A stretch of DNA of 64,000 nt. Source: Thalassococcus_A lentus. GTDB taxonomy: Bacteria > Pseudomonadota > Alphaproteobacteria > Rhodobacterales > Rhodobacteraceae. The position numbers and the translations under genes are program-made. The notes under the pieces are model-generated. The model made no database searches, had not been told where the DNA came from, and worked only from the letters and a program-made list of their open reading frames with translations. The stretch lies in the NCBI RefSeq assembly GCF_028023555.1, contig NZ_JAQIOY010000009.1:1-64000 (forward strand). Direction: 5' to 3'. Shown one piece after another: positions 9,059 to 16,634 of the stretch (positions within the stretch are counted from its first letter, which is position 1; each line of letters opens with the position of its first letter).

Positions 9059-9694
9059 TCAGGCCACAGCGCGCGCTATTTTCCGTTTCCTGCCAAAGGA
9101 CAATTCGAACCACCGGCGCGACAATTCAGGTGAAATGTCGGCACTTTTCGAAACGCGCGCCTGCGCTTGGGGCGAAAAGCCCCACAGGCCGACACTGATC
9201 TTTTCACGCCCCATACCCTGCGCGCCGACCACATCGGGGCTGGCCCCGATACGGCGGTAGATCCGAACCATGCGCGCATCGAAAACACCGACGAAATGCT
9301 CTATGCCAAAGTGGCGCATGACTTCTCCGCCCGCCAGCATCAGGGCAGCCGCAACGCCCGGCGCCACGCCACGCGCCAGACAAAACCGCGTGCACTCCCA
9401 GATCAGCGGGCTTTGGATGCGCACACCCTCTGTCAGATGCAAAAAATGATCGTTCACCATGGTCCGGCCCGTAGTCGGCAACAGCCGCATCGAGCCCCCG
9501 TGGCGACCATCGGGCTGTTCCCAGATCACATAAAGCGGGTTCAGGGCGTCGTAGGCGTCGACCTCCCGGCCCTGTTCGTCCAGATCAACTTGCCACCCCA
9601 ATCGGGTGTGAAACTGGTCAGCCCGGTCTTCAAACATGCTGCGTGAAAGGTCTGGAAATTTGTGCAGTTCTTTTCCGTAGATGTAGCGGATCAC
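9059..9694 (-). CDS. luxI: LuxI-type acyl-homoserine lactone synthase
   Basis: 211 residues carrying nearly all the invariant residues of the family: Arg24, Phe28 and Trp34 in the DRADQF...RLGW region, Asp46 and Asp49 in EVDAYD, Arg70 in GGSMRLLPTT, Phe84, Glu100 and Arg103. It makes an N-acyl-homoserine lactone from S-adenosylmethionine and an acyl-ACP. The start is GTG (9694) with ribosome site GGAG seven bases upstream. No LuxR-type receptor is encoded in the 64 kb, so it is unpaired here. The ribosome site is buried in a predicted hairpin (9697-9730). Confidence 0.93.
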   Translation of the reverse strand: MIRYIYGKELHKFPDLSRSMFEDRADQFHTRLGWQVDLDEQGREVDAYDALNPLYVIWEQPDGRHGGSMRLLPTTGRTMVNDHFLHLTEGVRIQSPLIWECTRFCLARGVAPGVAAALMLAGGEVMRHFGIEHFVGVFDARMVRIYRRIGASPDVVGAQGMGREKISVGLWGFSPQAQARVSKSADISPELSRRWFELSFGRKRKIARAVA

Positions 9695-9696
9695 TG

Positions 9697-9730
9697 GCCT
9701 TCTCCATGCTGGACGCGATGGAGAAAAGGC
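9697..9730 (-). promoter_or_regulatory. Hairpin sequestering the luxI ribosome-binding site
   Basis: In mRNA sense, GCC-TT-TTCTCCAT pairs with ATGGAGAAGGC across a ten-base loop: eight contiguous base pairs plus three more after a two-base bulge. The 3' arm contains the GGAG Shine-Dalgarno sequence and ends two bases before the GTG start. A ten-base palindrome GGGCATGCCC (9732-9741) lies directly upstream. This arrangement could regulate translation, for example as a thermometer or protein/sRNA target. Function is inferred. Confidence 0.6.
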
Positions 9731-9822
9731 TGGGCATGCCCGCTTAACACGATGTGAACCGGTCGGTCGGCGGCCTTAATGCTAGCAGAAGCGGCCCGAC
9801 CGCCCGTTTGGCAACAGCCCGG

Positions 9823-9981
9823 TTAGCCGATGATCCCGCGCAGAACGGGCAAAAGTGTCACCGCAACGACACCGACGATTGCACCGACAATCAACCTGAC
9901 TGGCGCAGATCCCAAACGAGGACCAGCCAATCCCAGCAAGCCGCAAACCGCCGCATAAAAAATCAAGGCGAATGGATCCAT
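9823..9981 (-). CDS. Small two-helix membrane protein
   Basis: 52 residues from ATG 9981, preceded by GGAAA. Nearly the whole protein is two hydrophobic helices separated by a short GPRLGSAPVR turn. The longer frame starting at 10017 lacks a ribosome site. I recognise no characterised family; short proteins of this shape are common next to signalling genes in this group. It is co-oriented with luxI, 128 bases upstream of it. Confidence 0.55.
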   Translation of the reverse strand: MDPFALIFYAAVCGLLGLAGPRLGSAPVRLIVGAIVGVVAVTLLPVLRGIIG

Positions 9982-10050
9982 GATCGGTTTTCCAATTCTC
10001 GTTAGCATCCCAGCCATGGCCGAAACGCTATGAACTCAGCTCAGTGTATC

Positions 10051-10068
10051 AAAAAACCGATCGTTCGG
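10051..10068 (-). terminator. Intrinsic terminator after the alpha/beta hydrolase
   Basis: On the minus strand CCGA-ACGA-TCGG is followed by TTTTTT, 12 bases after the hydrolase stop codon. The stem is short (4 bp) but the U-tract is uninterrupted. Confidence 0.45.
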
Positions 10069-10080
10069 CCACGTTTGTGC

Positions 10081-10845
10081 TCAGAGCGTCATGTCGAGAA
10101 AGGCGCGGACCGACTCTTCGAAAGCGCGCGGTCTTTCTGCATGGAGCCAGTGTCCGGCATTCGCCATGCGGGCAAACCGTGCTTTTGGGAACAATTCGCG
10201 GATTTTGGGGCGGTAGTCTCGCTTTACATAGTCAGACTCAGCCCCCGACAAAAACAAGGTGGGCCCATCAAAATGGCCGCTGACCTCTGGAAAGCCCAAA
10301 ATATTTGGCATCTGTTCAGCCAACGCATCGAGGTTCAATCGCCAGCGCTTGTTCTTGATATCCAGAGACTGCGTGAAAAATGACTGTAGGGTCTTGTCGT
10401 CCACGCTCTGCGCGAGCTGATCCGTCGCATCCGAGCGCCGCTCAACCTGCGACAGATCCACAGATTTCATCGCCGCGATGAACTGTGACTGGTCGTGGCT
10501 GTAGGCAACAGGGGCAATGTCGGCCACGATCAACCGCTGGATCAACTCTGGCCGTTTCAGAGCCATCACCATGGCCGCCTTGCCGCCCATTGAATGCCCG
10601 ACAACATCTGCCTTACCGCCGTGTGCGTCGATCACTTCGGCCAGATCATCGGCCATGGAAGGATAGTCATGCGTATCAGACCAAAAACTGTCGCCGTGAT
10701 TGCGCATGTCCGGTGTCAGAACCAGCCTGTCGCCACCCAACCGTTTGGCGATCACACCCCAATTCCGACCCGAACCATAGAGCCCGTGAACGATCAAAAG
10801 CGGCGGGCGCGCGCTTTCGGTTCCTTGCGTCAAGACATTCAACAT
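10081..10845 (-). CDS. Alpha/beta-fold hydrolase (YbfF-like esterase)
   Basis: 254 residues from ATG 10845. The oxyanion stretch HGLYGSGRNWG, the DMRNHGDS element, nucleophile elbow GHSMGG, and the C-terminal catalytic His in NAGHWLHAE are all present. This is the esterase/thioesterase type close to YbfF. The reading frame is open to 11040, but the extra N-terminal 65 residues overlap the divergent gene and look non-coding. No clear ribosome site was found, so the start is less certain than the function. Confidence 0.85.
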   Translation of the reverse strand: MLNVLTQGTESARPPLLIVHGLYGSGRNWGVIAKRLGGDRLVLTPDMRNHGDSFWSDTHDYPSMADDLAEVIDAHGGKADVVGHSMGGKAAMVMALKRPELIQRLIVADIAPVAYSHDQSQFIAAMKSVDLSQVERRSDATDQLAQSVDDKTLQSFFTQSLDIKNKRWRLNLDALAEQMPNILGFPEVSGHFDGPTLFLSGAESDYVKRDYRPKIRELFPKARFARMANAGHWLHAERPRAFEESVRAFLDMTL

Positions 10846-10983
10846 GTGTCGAGTGATACGGCCAATGCCGACGAGGTTCCAGTCCCGCAAGGCCCCGTAA
10901 AAGATCAATTGTTTCGTTTCTGGAAACACTCTGGCCGCAAGCCAGCGCTGTCTTACGCCTGTAAATGGCCATAAGATGCAACC

Positions 10984-11358
10984 ATGGGGCTGAATAATAG
11001 TGTGTCCAAACGGAACGCCCGTTTGGAGCGTATGTTGCATAAACGATTGGGATTGTCGCGCGGCGATCTGGCGACGCGGACAGCGCGCGCTCGTGGGCTT
11101 TTGCCCAAGGCGGTCAAGCGTGATTTGCTGACCGTTGCCGAGGCCGCACGCCTGTCAGGCAACCCTAGGATTGCACCTCAGATTGATGGAACGCGGGTCG
11201 ACGCGGCCTATAGACGCGCTGTGGCGCATCTGTATGGTCCAGACGTGACGGCCAAACGCAGCAGATGGCGGATCGGAGTTGTTGCTGGCCTGATGACGAA
11301 CCTTGCCATTGCAATGGCCATGGTCGGTGCCGTGCTGGTCTGGCGCGGCATTATCTGA
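10984..11358 (+). CDS. Hypothetical protein with C-terminal membrane anchor
   Basis: 124 residues. The N-terminal 95 residues are highly basic and helical (many Arg/Lys/Ala), followed by one hydrophobic segment (GVVAGLMTNLAIAMAMVGAV) at the C-terminus, so the bulk of the protein should face the cytoplasm. I recognise no functional family. It is transcribed away from the hydrolase, with about 140 bases between the two starts, and converges on the NUDIX gene. Confidence 0.6.
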   Translation: MGLNNSVSKRNARLERMLHKRLGLSRGDLATRTARARGLLPKAVKRDLLTVAEAARLSGNPRIAPQIDGTRVDAAYRRAVAHLYGPDVTAKRSRWRIGVVAGLMTNLAIAMAMVGAVLVWRGII

Positions 11359-11365
11359 TTTCCGG

Positions 11366-12070
11366 CTAGCCCGGGTCTCTCTTGCCGCGCAGCCTCAGGA
11401 ACAGGCTCTCTTCGTCATCGTTACGGAAGAACGGCACGGAATCCGGCGGGGACATGTCTGTGACACGGGCCGCGATCTCAGCCAACACCACTTCGGTGAT
11501 AAACGGCATGTCAATTCGGCGAACCTGATCCAGTTCAACCCACTGCAGATGGCTCAGCTCGTCCGACGCTGCCGAAAAATCATCGGGGTCTGTTGCAAGA
11601 TCATCTGCATCCACGAGGAAAAAGCGGGCATCAAACCGGCGCGGACGGCCCGGAGGTGTGATTGCCCGAAACACGAATTGCAGCATGTCAGCCGCCGGGC
11701 GATGGCCTGTGCCAGCAAAATCCAACCAATCGGTAGGAACCTTGCCCGGCCATGGCCCGGGCTGACCCAAAACCTGACCGGTTTCTTCGAATAGTTCCCG
11801 AACTGCCGCCACACCCAATGCGCGTGCAATGCCCGGTTCTGCATCCTGGGCGAGCCGGTCAGAACACAGTGGCGGCAACGGCCGGGCCAACGGGACTTTT
11901 GCATCATCCGCATCCACCGCACCGCCCGGAAAGACGAATTTGTTCGGCATAAACGCCGCCTTTGCGCCGCGCTGCCCCATCAAGACCTTGGGTTGACGTG
12001 TTCGGTCGCGCAAAACGATCACGGTCGCAGCATTGCGAATGGCCGTCTTGTCGATCATCGGCTGTGTCAT
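11366..12070 (-). CDS. NUDIX hydrolase, NUDT19-like
   Basis: 234 residues. The NUDIX helix core AAVRELFEETG is clear. The usual GX5E start of the box is separated from it by an insert of about 40 residues, the arrangement typical of the NUDT19/RP2 group, which includes CoA-diphosphatases. FVFPGGAVD marks the first strand. ATG 12070 follows GGAACAGG. The substrate is uncertain: CoA esters are plausible by family resemblance. DUF983 lies 76 bases upstream on the same strand. Confidence 0.85.
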   Translation of the reverse strand: MTQPMIDKTAIRNAATVIVLRDRTRQPKVLMGQRGAKAAFMPNKFVFPGGAVDADDAKVPLARPLPPLCSDRLAQDAEPGIARALGVAAVRELFEETGQVLGQPGPWPGKVPTDWLDFAGTGHRPAADMLQFVFRAITPPGRPRRFDARFFLVDADDLATDPDDFSAASDELSHLQWVELDQVRRIDMPFITEVVLAEIAARVTDMSPPDSVPFFRNDDEESLFLRLRGKRDPG

Positions 12071-12146
12071 GCCTGTTCCGTGCCCCTGTTGTTTGACGCC
12101 GCGCACGGAGCAATCCCGGCGCGGTCTTCGGCGTCACAATGGCACG

Positions 12147-12536
12147 CTATGACGTTTGGGAAAACCCGTGCAAACCGCGCGCCCACTGAAAGGCAATCAT
12201 CGCCCCTTTCAGTCTTGGCAACAAATAAAGCGACAAGCCCACACAGAGCACGGCAAAGATCGTGAACAGGATCAGTGGCTCCGGACGCCATGTGGTGAAG
12301 GCAATGTGCAAGCCCGGCGCCATCAGGTGGCCGACAATCAGGATCGTCAGATAAGCCGGACCGTCATCGGCCCGGTGATGATGCAACTCTTGGCGGCACA
12401 CCGGGCAGGCATCACGCACCTTGAGGTAGCCCCGCATCATCGGACCCGTGCCGCAGTTCGGGCACTTGCGACGCCACCCCTTCCAGACTGCTGGCCAGGT
12501 TTCGCGCTGCTCTATGGTATTGACTGAATCGCTCAT
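12147..12536 (-). CDS. DUF983 family zinc-ribbon membrane protein
   Basis: 129 residues. Two CxxC pairs, CPNCG and CPVCR, form a zinc ribbon, followed by HHHRADDGPAY and two transmembrane helices, which is the DUF983 signature. ATG 12536 has GAGG five bases upstream; a GTG one codon earlier is too close to that site. The biochemical role of DUF983 is not established, although some members sit near cytochrome oxidase assembly genes. Confidence 0.85.
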   Translation of the reverse strand: MSDSVNTIEQRETWPAVWKGWRRKCPNCGTGPMMRGYLKVRDACPVCRQELHHHRADDGPAYLTILIVGHLMAPGLHIAFTTWRPEPLILFTIFAVLCVGLSLYLLPRLKGAMIAFQWARGLHGFSQTS

Positions 12537-12741
12537 CACGTCCTCAACGTTTGTGGCAGCAAGATGAGGGGCCAGCGCGGTTTGTGTAAGTGTTCAGATT
12601 GTCCTTGCGTCTGGATGTCGCGCAAGACAGCCCAAAAATCTTTTTTCATTTTTTTCGACGGGAACCCTGATCAGCCGCGTGAAACCTGTATCGACGCCCA
12701 GAACAGGGCATTCGGAAACGCGAAACACAGGAGATCGCGAG

Positions 12742-13236
12742 ATGAAAAAAGCATATTTGATGACAGGCACTCTGATCGTAGCAATGGGCGCAGCCAGCTT
12801 GGCGATGGCGCACGGCGGCAAGGAACGCGGTGGCGAACGGGGTCAAATGCGCGGCGCAGCGATGTTCGAGGCAATGGACACAAACGGCGACGGCAAACTG
12901 ACCCAAGCCGAAATTGACGCTTACAAGGCCAAGCGCTTTTCAGAAGCGGACGCGGATGGCGACGGATTTCTGAGCCCCGAAGAAATGGCCGCACAGGGCG
13001 AAAAGAAAAATGACGAGCGCCGGGCCAAACGCGCCACGCGTATGATCGAACGCCTTGATGCCAACGAAGACGGCAAACTGTCTGCAGAAGAACTGGACGC
13101 CCGTGGTCCGGGTAACCTGATCGAAAAAGCGGACAAAGATGGCGACGGCGCCGTAACGCTCGAGGAACTGCGCGAAGCCCGCATGGACATGCGTGATAAG
13201 CGCGGCAAAGGCTGGAAAAAGCGCGGCGACAACTAA
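12742..13236 (+). CDS. Secreted protein with four EF-hand calcium-binding loops
   Basis: 164 residues with an N-terminal signal peptide (to about residue 23, ending AMA) and four EF-hand loops: DTNGDGKLTQAE, DADGDGFLSPEE, DANEDGKLSAEE and DKDGDGAVTLEE. Spacing is that of two EF-hand pairs. It should bind calcium in the periplasm. The start is set by AGGAG nine bases before ATG 12742. An 11-bp inverted repeat follows the stop, then an ECF sigma factor gene, so it may belong to an envelope-stress unit. Confidence 0.85.
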   Translation: MKKAYLMTGTLIVAMGAASLAMAHGGKERGGERGQMRGAAMFEAMDTNGDGKLTQAEIDAYKAKRFSEADADGDGFLSPEEMAAQGEKKNDERRAKRATRMIERLDANEDGKLSAEELDARGPGNLIEKADKDGDGAVTLEELREARMDMRDKRGKGWKKRGDN

Positions 13237-13242
13237 TGCGTC

Positions 13243-13277
13243 TGGGCTGCCCGAGGCGCCAGCCAACGGGCAGCCCA
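13243..13277. terminator. Strong inverted repeat between EF-hand gene and sigma factor
   Basis: TGGGCTGCCCG and CGGGCAGCCCA form an 11-bp perfect stem around a 13-base loop, starting seven bases after the EF-hand stop codon. There is no U-tract, so it may act as a Rho-type or attenuating structure, or as a protein-binding site in front of the sigma gene. Confidence 0.55.
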
Positions 13278-13312
13278 TTGCGCAACTTCGCCTGAAAGGC
13301 TAGCGCTTGGGA

Positions 13313-13915
13313 ATGCAGCGGATGCCCTTTGACGCCATGAGTGATCGCGATGACGAGGACCTGTTGGCGCTCTATGCCACAGGTGACGCCGCTGCGGCGC
13401 GCGTGTTGACGCAAAGGCTGGCCGGGCCAGTCTATGCGCACGCCGTCAGAATGCTGGGCGGTGACCGATCCGAAGCGGAAGACGTCACACAGGATGCGTT
13501 GCTGCGGCTGTGGCGTGCAGCGCCCAGCTGGCGCAAAGGAGAAGCCAAGGTCAGCACCTGGCTGTATCGTGTGACTGCAAACCTCTGCATTGACCGGTTG
13601 CGGAAGCGCAAGGATGGGCCCGCGCTGGACGCCATACCCGAGCCGGAAGACGGCACACCGTCGGTGAACGCGAGAATGCAAACGAAGGCGCGAAACGACG
13701 CGCTGCAGGATGCGCTCATGCAATTGCCGGACCGGCAGCGTCAGGCGGTTGTGCTGAGACATATCGAAGGTTTGGGCAATCAGGAAATTGCACAGATCAT
13801 GGACATTGGCCCGCGCGCAGTCGAAAGTCTGACCGCGCGGGGGAAAAAGGCACTGCAGGACCTGCTGGCAGGCCGCCGCGATGAATTGGGGTTTGAAGAT
13901 GAAGACGCCACCTGA
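13313..13915 (+). CDS. ECF-type RNA polymerase sigma factor
   Basis: About 200 residues with region 2 (AEDVTQDALLRLWR, STWLYRVTANLCIDRLR) and region 4 (LPDRQRQAVVLRHIEGLGNQEIAQIM, then a helix-turn-helix). Start choice is uncertain: ATGs at 13313, 13322 and 13337 are all in frame and none has a good ribosome site. Homologous proteins tend to start close to 13337. It is followed by a small membrane protein (17-base overlap) and a Spy-like sensor, a common arrangement for a sigma factor with envelope-located control proteins. Confidence 0.88.
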   Translation: MQRMPFDAMSDRDDEDLLALYATGDAAAARVLTQRLAGPVYAHAVRMLGGDRSEAEDVTQDALLRLWRAAPSWRKGEAKVSTWLYRVTANLCIDRLRKRKDGPALDAIPEPEDGTPSVNARMQTKARNDALQDALMQLPDRQRQAVVLRHIEGLGNQEIAQIMDIGPRAVESLTARGKKALQDLLAGRRDELGFEDEDAT

Positions 13916-14276
13916 CACATCCTTGACCGCTCAGCCGAGCGCTGAGTTCGATGCCGAACTGGACGATTTGTTTGCCGCGGCGAAACAGACCCCGGCCATG
14001 CCCGACCAGGGATTCCTTGCCCGGCTCGAAGCGGACGCGCTGGCGCAAATGCCCGCGCCTGCCCTGCGGGTCCGGCAAAGTTTGTGGCAGCAGATTTCCG
14101 AGGTAATTGGGGGCTGGAAGGGTATCGGCGGACTTGCCACAGCCTGTGCCGCAGGGCTCTGGTTGGGCATCAGCCCGCCCTCAGGCATCGAAACACTCAT
14201 AATCGAGGCGATGGGCGGCGAAACGCTGAACGTCGATCCGCTCAGCAGCTTCGACTTTGCAATGATGGAAGGCTGA
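13899..14276 (+). CDS. Small membrane protein, putative anti-sigma partner
   Basis: 125 residues from ATG 13899, overlapping the end of the sigma gene. The N-terminal 65 residues are acidic and helical (FDAELDDLFAAAKQ). A single hydrophobic segment (GGLATACAAGLWLGI) follows, then a short periplasmic tail. The layout of a cytoplasmic domain, one helix and a small outer part fits an anti-sigma factor, and position supports it. No zinc-anti-sigma motif is visible, so the role is inferred. Confidence 0.7.
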   Translation: MKTPPDTSLTAQPSAEFDAELDDLFAAAKQTPAMPDQGFLARLEADALAQMPAPALRVRQSLWQQISEVIGGWKGIGGLATACAAGLWLGISPPSGIETLIIEAMGGETLNVDPLSSFDFAMMEG

Positions 14277-14280
14277 CGTC

Positions 14281-14778
14281 ATGGCCCCAACTGAAACCGA
14301 CACACCGAAACGTGGAACGCGGCCTTGGGTCAAGGGTTTGCTGTTCGCCTCGCTTGCCTTGAACCTTCTGGTGGTGGGCCTCGTGGCGGGCGCGGTGATA
14401 AACGGCGGCCCTCCGGGCAAGCGCGATGCCGGATACCGCGATGCGGCCGGCCCTTATATGCGTGCCTTTTCCGACGATCAGAGACGAACGCTGCGCAAGA
14501 ACCTGCGCGACGGCTTCAAGGCCGGTCGTGATGGGCGTCCGGCGATCATGGCCGGTTATCAGCAGGGCATCGCCGTGCTGCGTGCCGACCCGTTCGACCC
14601 CAAGCCACTCGAAGAGATCCTGACCGAACAGGCACGCTCTGGCGAAGAACGTCGCCTGATCGCTCAGGGCGTCATGATCGAGTTTATCGCTCAGATGGAT
14701 GCTGCCGAGCGTCAGGCGCTTGCCGACAGGCTCGAAGAACAGATCAAACGCTTCAAGGGGCGCAAAAAGCGCGACTGA
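14281..14778 (+). CDS. Periplasmic Spy/ZraP-like (heavy-metal sensor) protein
   Basis: 165 residues with one N-terminal membrane anchor (GLLFASLALNLLVVGLVAGAV) and an Arg-rich helical periplasmic domain (DQRRTLRKNLRDGFKAGR and a long C-terminal helix). This is the periplasmic heavy-metal sensor / CpxP-Spy-ZraP type, some members of which restrain envelope stress signalling. It begins four bases after the preceding stop codon and closes the sigma operon. It ends three bases before the convergent cyclase gene. Confidence 0.78.
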   Translation: MAPTETDTPKRGTRPWVKGLLFASLALNLLVVGLVAGAVINGGPPGKRDAGYRDAAGPYMRAFSDDQRRTLRKNLRDGFKAGRDGRPAIMAGYQQGIAVLRADPFDPKPLEEILTEQARSGEERRLIAQGVMIEFIAQMDAAERQALADRLEEQIKRFKGRKKRD

Positions 14779-14781
14779 CGG

Positions 14782-16242
14782 TCAAAGCCCGGCGGTTTTG
14801 GTCGCTATGATCGAATTGCGAACAAGTTTGGATTGAGGCCTCGTCCCTTCGGAGGGCAGCAGGACCGGTCGACCAAGATCCGAAACCACAACTCCATTCC
14901 GCCCCTGCGCCTTGGCGCGATACAATGCGCGATCGGCGTATTCGATCAAACCGTCCGGATCCAATGCATCGTTTGGTGACCCCAGCGCGACCCCAATGCT
15001 CAGCGTTACTTGCAATGATCGCCCATCCTGAACCGTGACCGTCCGTTCGCTGATCGACCGGCACATACGCTCTGCCGCAGCGCGCGCAGCGCGCCGGTCC
15101 GTATCCGGCAACACGATCAGAAATTCTTCACCCCCATAACGTGCCAGCATGTCAGGCGCGCGCAGGTTTGCGTGCAGGCGCATGGCCAGTTCCTTCAGCA
15201 CTTCATCCCCGCAGGCATGGCCATAGTGATCGTTGACCCGCTTGAAATGATCCACGTCGGCCAACATGACCGCAAAGGAGCGGCGCTTTGAATGTGCGTT
15301 TTCAGAAAGACGTTTCAGATGCGGCATCGCATAGCGGCGGTTGTAAAGCCCGGTCAGCGGGTCAATGACAGCTGCACGCAGACCGTCCTGCATATCAGAC
15401 CGCAACCGGTCGCTCACGCGTTTGCGCATGATTTGCCGGTCTATGCGCAACGCCAGTTCCAAAGGTTCAGGCCCGGTTAGCAACAGATCATTTGCCCCCA
15501 TGTCCAGCGCACTGGCTGCCTCGCGCCGCTGATCCGGCTGCGCCACGTAAATCATCGCCGCATTTCGCGTACCGCTGTTGGCGCGCAGTTGTGGCAGCAG
15601 GGTCAGGCCGGCACCGCCGCTGTCCTTGGACTCGAAAAGCACCACAACGTCCGGTTTGTCCTCTCCATTGCGCAGAAAGTCGTCAGCGGACCGGACCGAG
15701 ACATGATGCGGCAATCGCTGTGCCAATGCTTCACAAATTTTCCGCAAGGATTTCCGGCGCTCTGTCGCGGCCACCAGAAATACCCGGCCCGGTGATGCAA
15801 AGGGTTCAGCCGTTTCCGCCATCCCCAATGCCCGCCTCGTGTCGTCGCGCAATTGCAACTCGGTCTCAGCATCGCGGGCACGCAGCAACGACCGCAAACG
15901 TGCCAGCAAAATCATATCATCAATTGGACGGGGTAAAACATCGTCTGCGCCCGCGGAAACCACGGCCAGCCTGTCTTCCGGTTTTGCACCAGCACCAACC
16001 ACGATAACGGGAATCGATTTTCCAAGAGGGTGATTTCGCAGCGATTGGCAAAAGGTCTGACCATCCATGTCACCGGGATCGCAAGCACAGACGATCACGT
16101 CCGGGCGTGTGGTTGCCAAACTGCCAAGAGCAGCCTTTCCAGAGGACGCTTGCAAAACCTCGTAGAACGCAGAGGCCAGTTTGACCCGCATCACGATGCG
16201 GTTCGTCGGGATCGGATCAATGATCAGGATGCGCCCTGACAT
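14782..16242 (-). CDS. PleD-like diguanylate cyclase with degenerate receiver
   Basis: 486 residues: two receiver-like domains (about 1-125 and 152-280) and a GGDEF domain. The cyclase is intact: DPLTGLYNRR, GGEEF (370-374), and a product-inhibition RxxD site (RAPD, 361-364). The first receiver has lost its chemistry: the phospho-acceptor position is Ala53 instead of Asp, the acidic pair is IDP, and the conserved Lys is Arg (PRPIDD). The overall layout is that of PleD, but phosphorylation control seems impossible. The cyclase is probably constitutive, or controlled by partners through the receiver surface. Confidence 0.9.
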   Translation of the reverse strand: MSGRILIIDPIPTNRIVMRVKLASAFYEVLQASSGKAALGSLATTRPDVIVCACDPGDMDGQTFCQSLRNHPLGKSIPVIVVGAGAKPEDRLAVVSAGADDVLPRPIDDMILLARLRSLLRARDAETELQLRDDTRRALGMAETAEPFASPGRVFLVAATERRKSLRKICEALAQRLPHHVSVRSADDFLRNGEDKPDVVVLFESKDSGGAGLTLLPQLRANSGTRNAAMIYVAQPDQRREAASALDMGANDLLLTGPEPLELALRIDRQIMRKRVSDRLRSDMQDGLRAAVIDPLTGLYNRRYAMPHLKRLSENAHSKRRSFAVMLADVDHFKRVNDHYGHACGDEVLKELAMRLHANLRAPDMLARYGGEEFLIVLPDTDRRAARAAAERMCRSISERTVTVQDGRSLQVTLSIGVALGSPNDALDPDGLIEYADRALYRAKAQGRNGVVVSDLGRPVLLPSEGTRPQSKLVRNSIIATKTAGL

Positions 16243-16349
16243 GCTTACCTCACTGACTATTGCGAGCGCTGCAAGACCGCATGCCCGTCTTTACTAAGAT
16301 CGAGAATTGGTGAATTTAGGTTAAGAAACCGTTTCGGAAGCACTGAAAA

Positions 16350-16634
16350 ATGTCCCTATCGCAGGAATCTGCCGAAATGATCGGCCTCAAGGCGGTTGCA
16401 TGGCTGGCCAGCAATGATGAACTTTTGCCCGTTTTCATGGGCTCGACCGGAGCCACGGAAGATAATTTCCGGGCCGGATTGGAAGACCCGGATTTCCAAG
16501 GGTCCGTTCTGGATTTTCTGATGATGGACGATGCTTGGGTCGTCGCCTTTTGCGACGAAAATGGCTTGGCCTATGACCAACTCATGATGGCGCGCCATGC
16601 TTTGCCGGGCGGCGGTCAGGTGCATTGGACATGA
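16350..16634 (+). CDS. DUF3572 family protein
   Basis: 94 residues, acidic and all-helical, with the family pattern ALxWLA...GATxxxxRxGLxDPDFQGSVLDFLMMDDAWV. DUF3572 is restricted to alphaproteobacteria and has no known function. Its TGA overlaps the ATG of the following phosphatase (ATGA, 16631-16634), so the two are translationally coupled. Confidence 0.85.
   Translation: MSLSQESAEMIGLKAVAWLASNDELLPVFMGSTGATEDNFRAGLEDPDFQGSVLDFLMMDDAWVVAFCDENGLAYDQLMMARHALPGGGQVHWT

Noticed and set aside
9732..9741. GGGCATGCCC as a lux box
   Set aside because: It is only ten bases and does not match the roughly 20-base CTG-N-CAG type LuxR sites, so I list it only as part of the leader context.
12671..13918. 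415-codon open frame on the minus strand
   Set aside because: It lies opposite both the EF-hand protein and the sigma factor, which have clear domains. The antisense product is Arg/Pro/Cys-rich shadow sequence.
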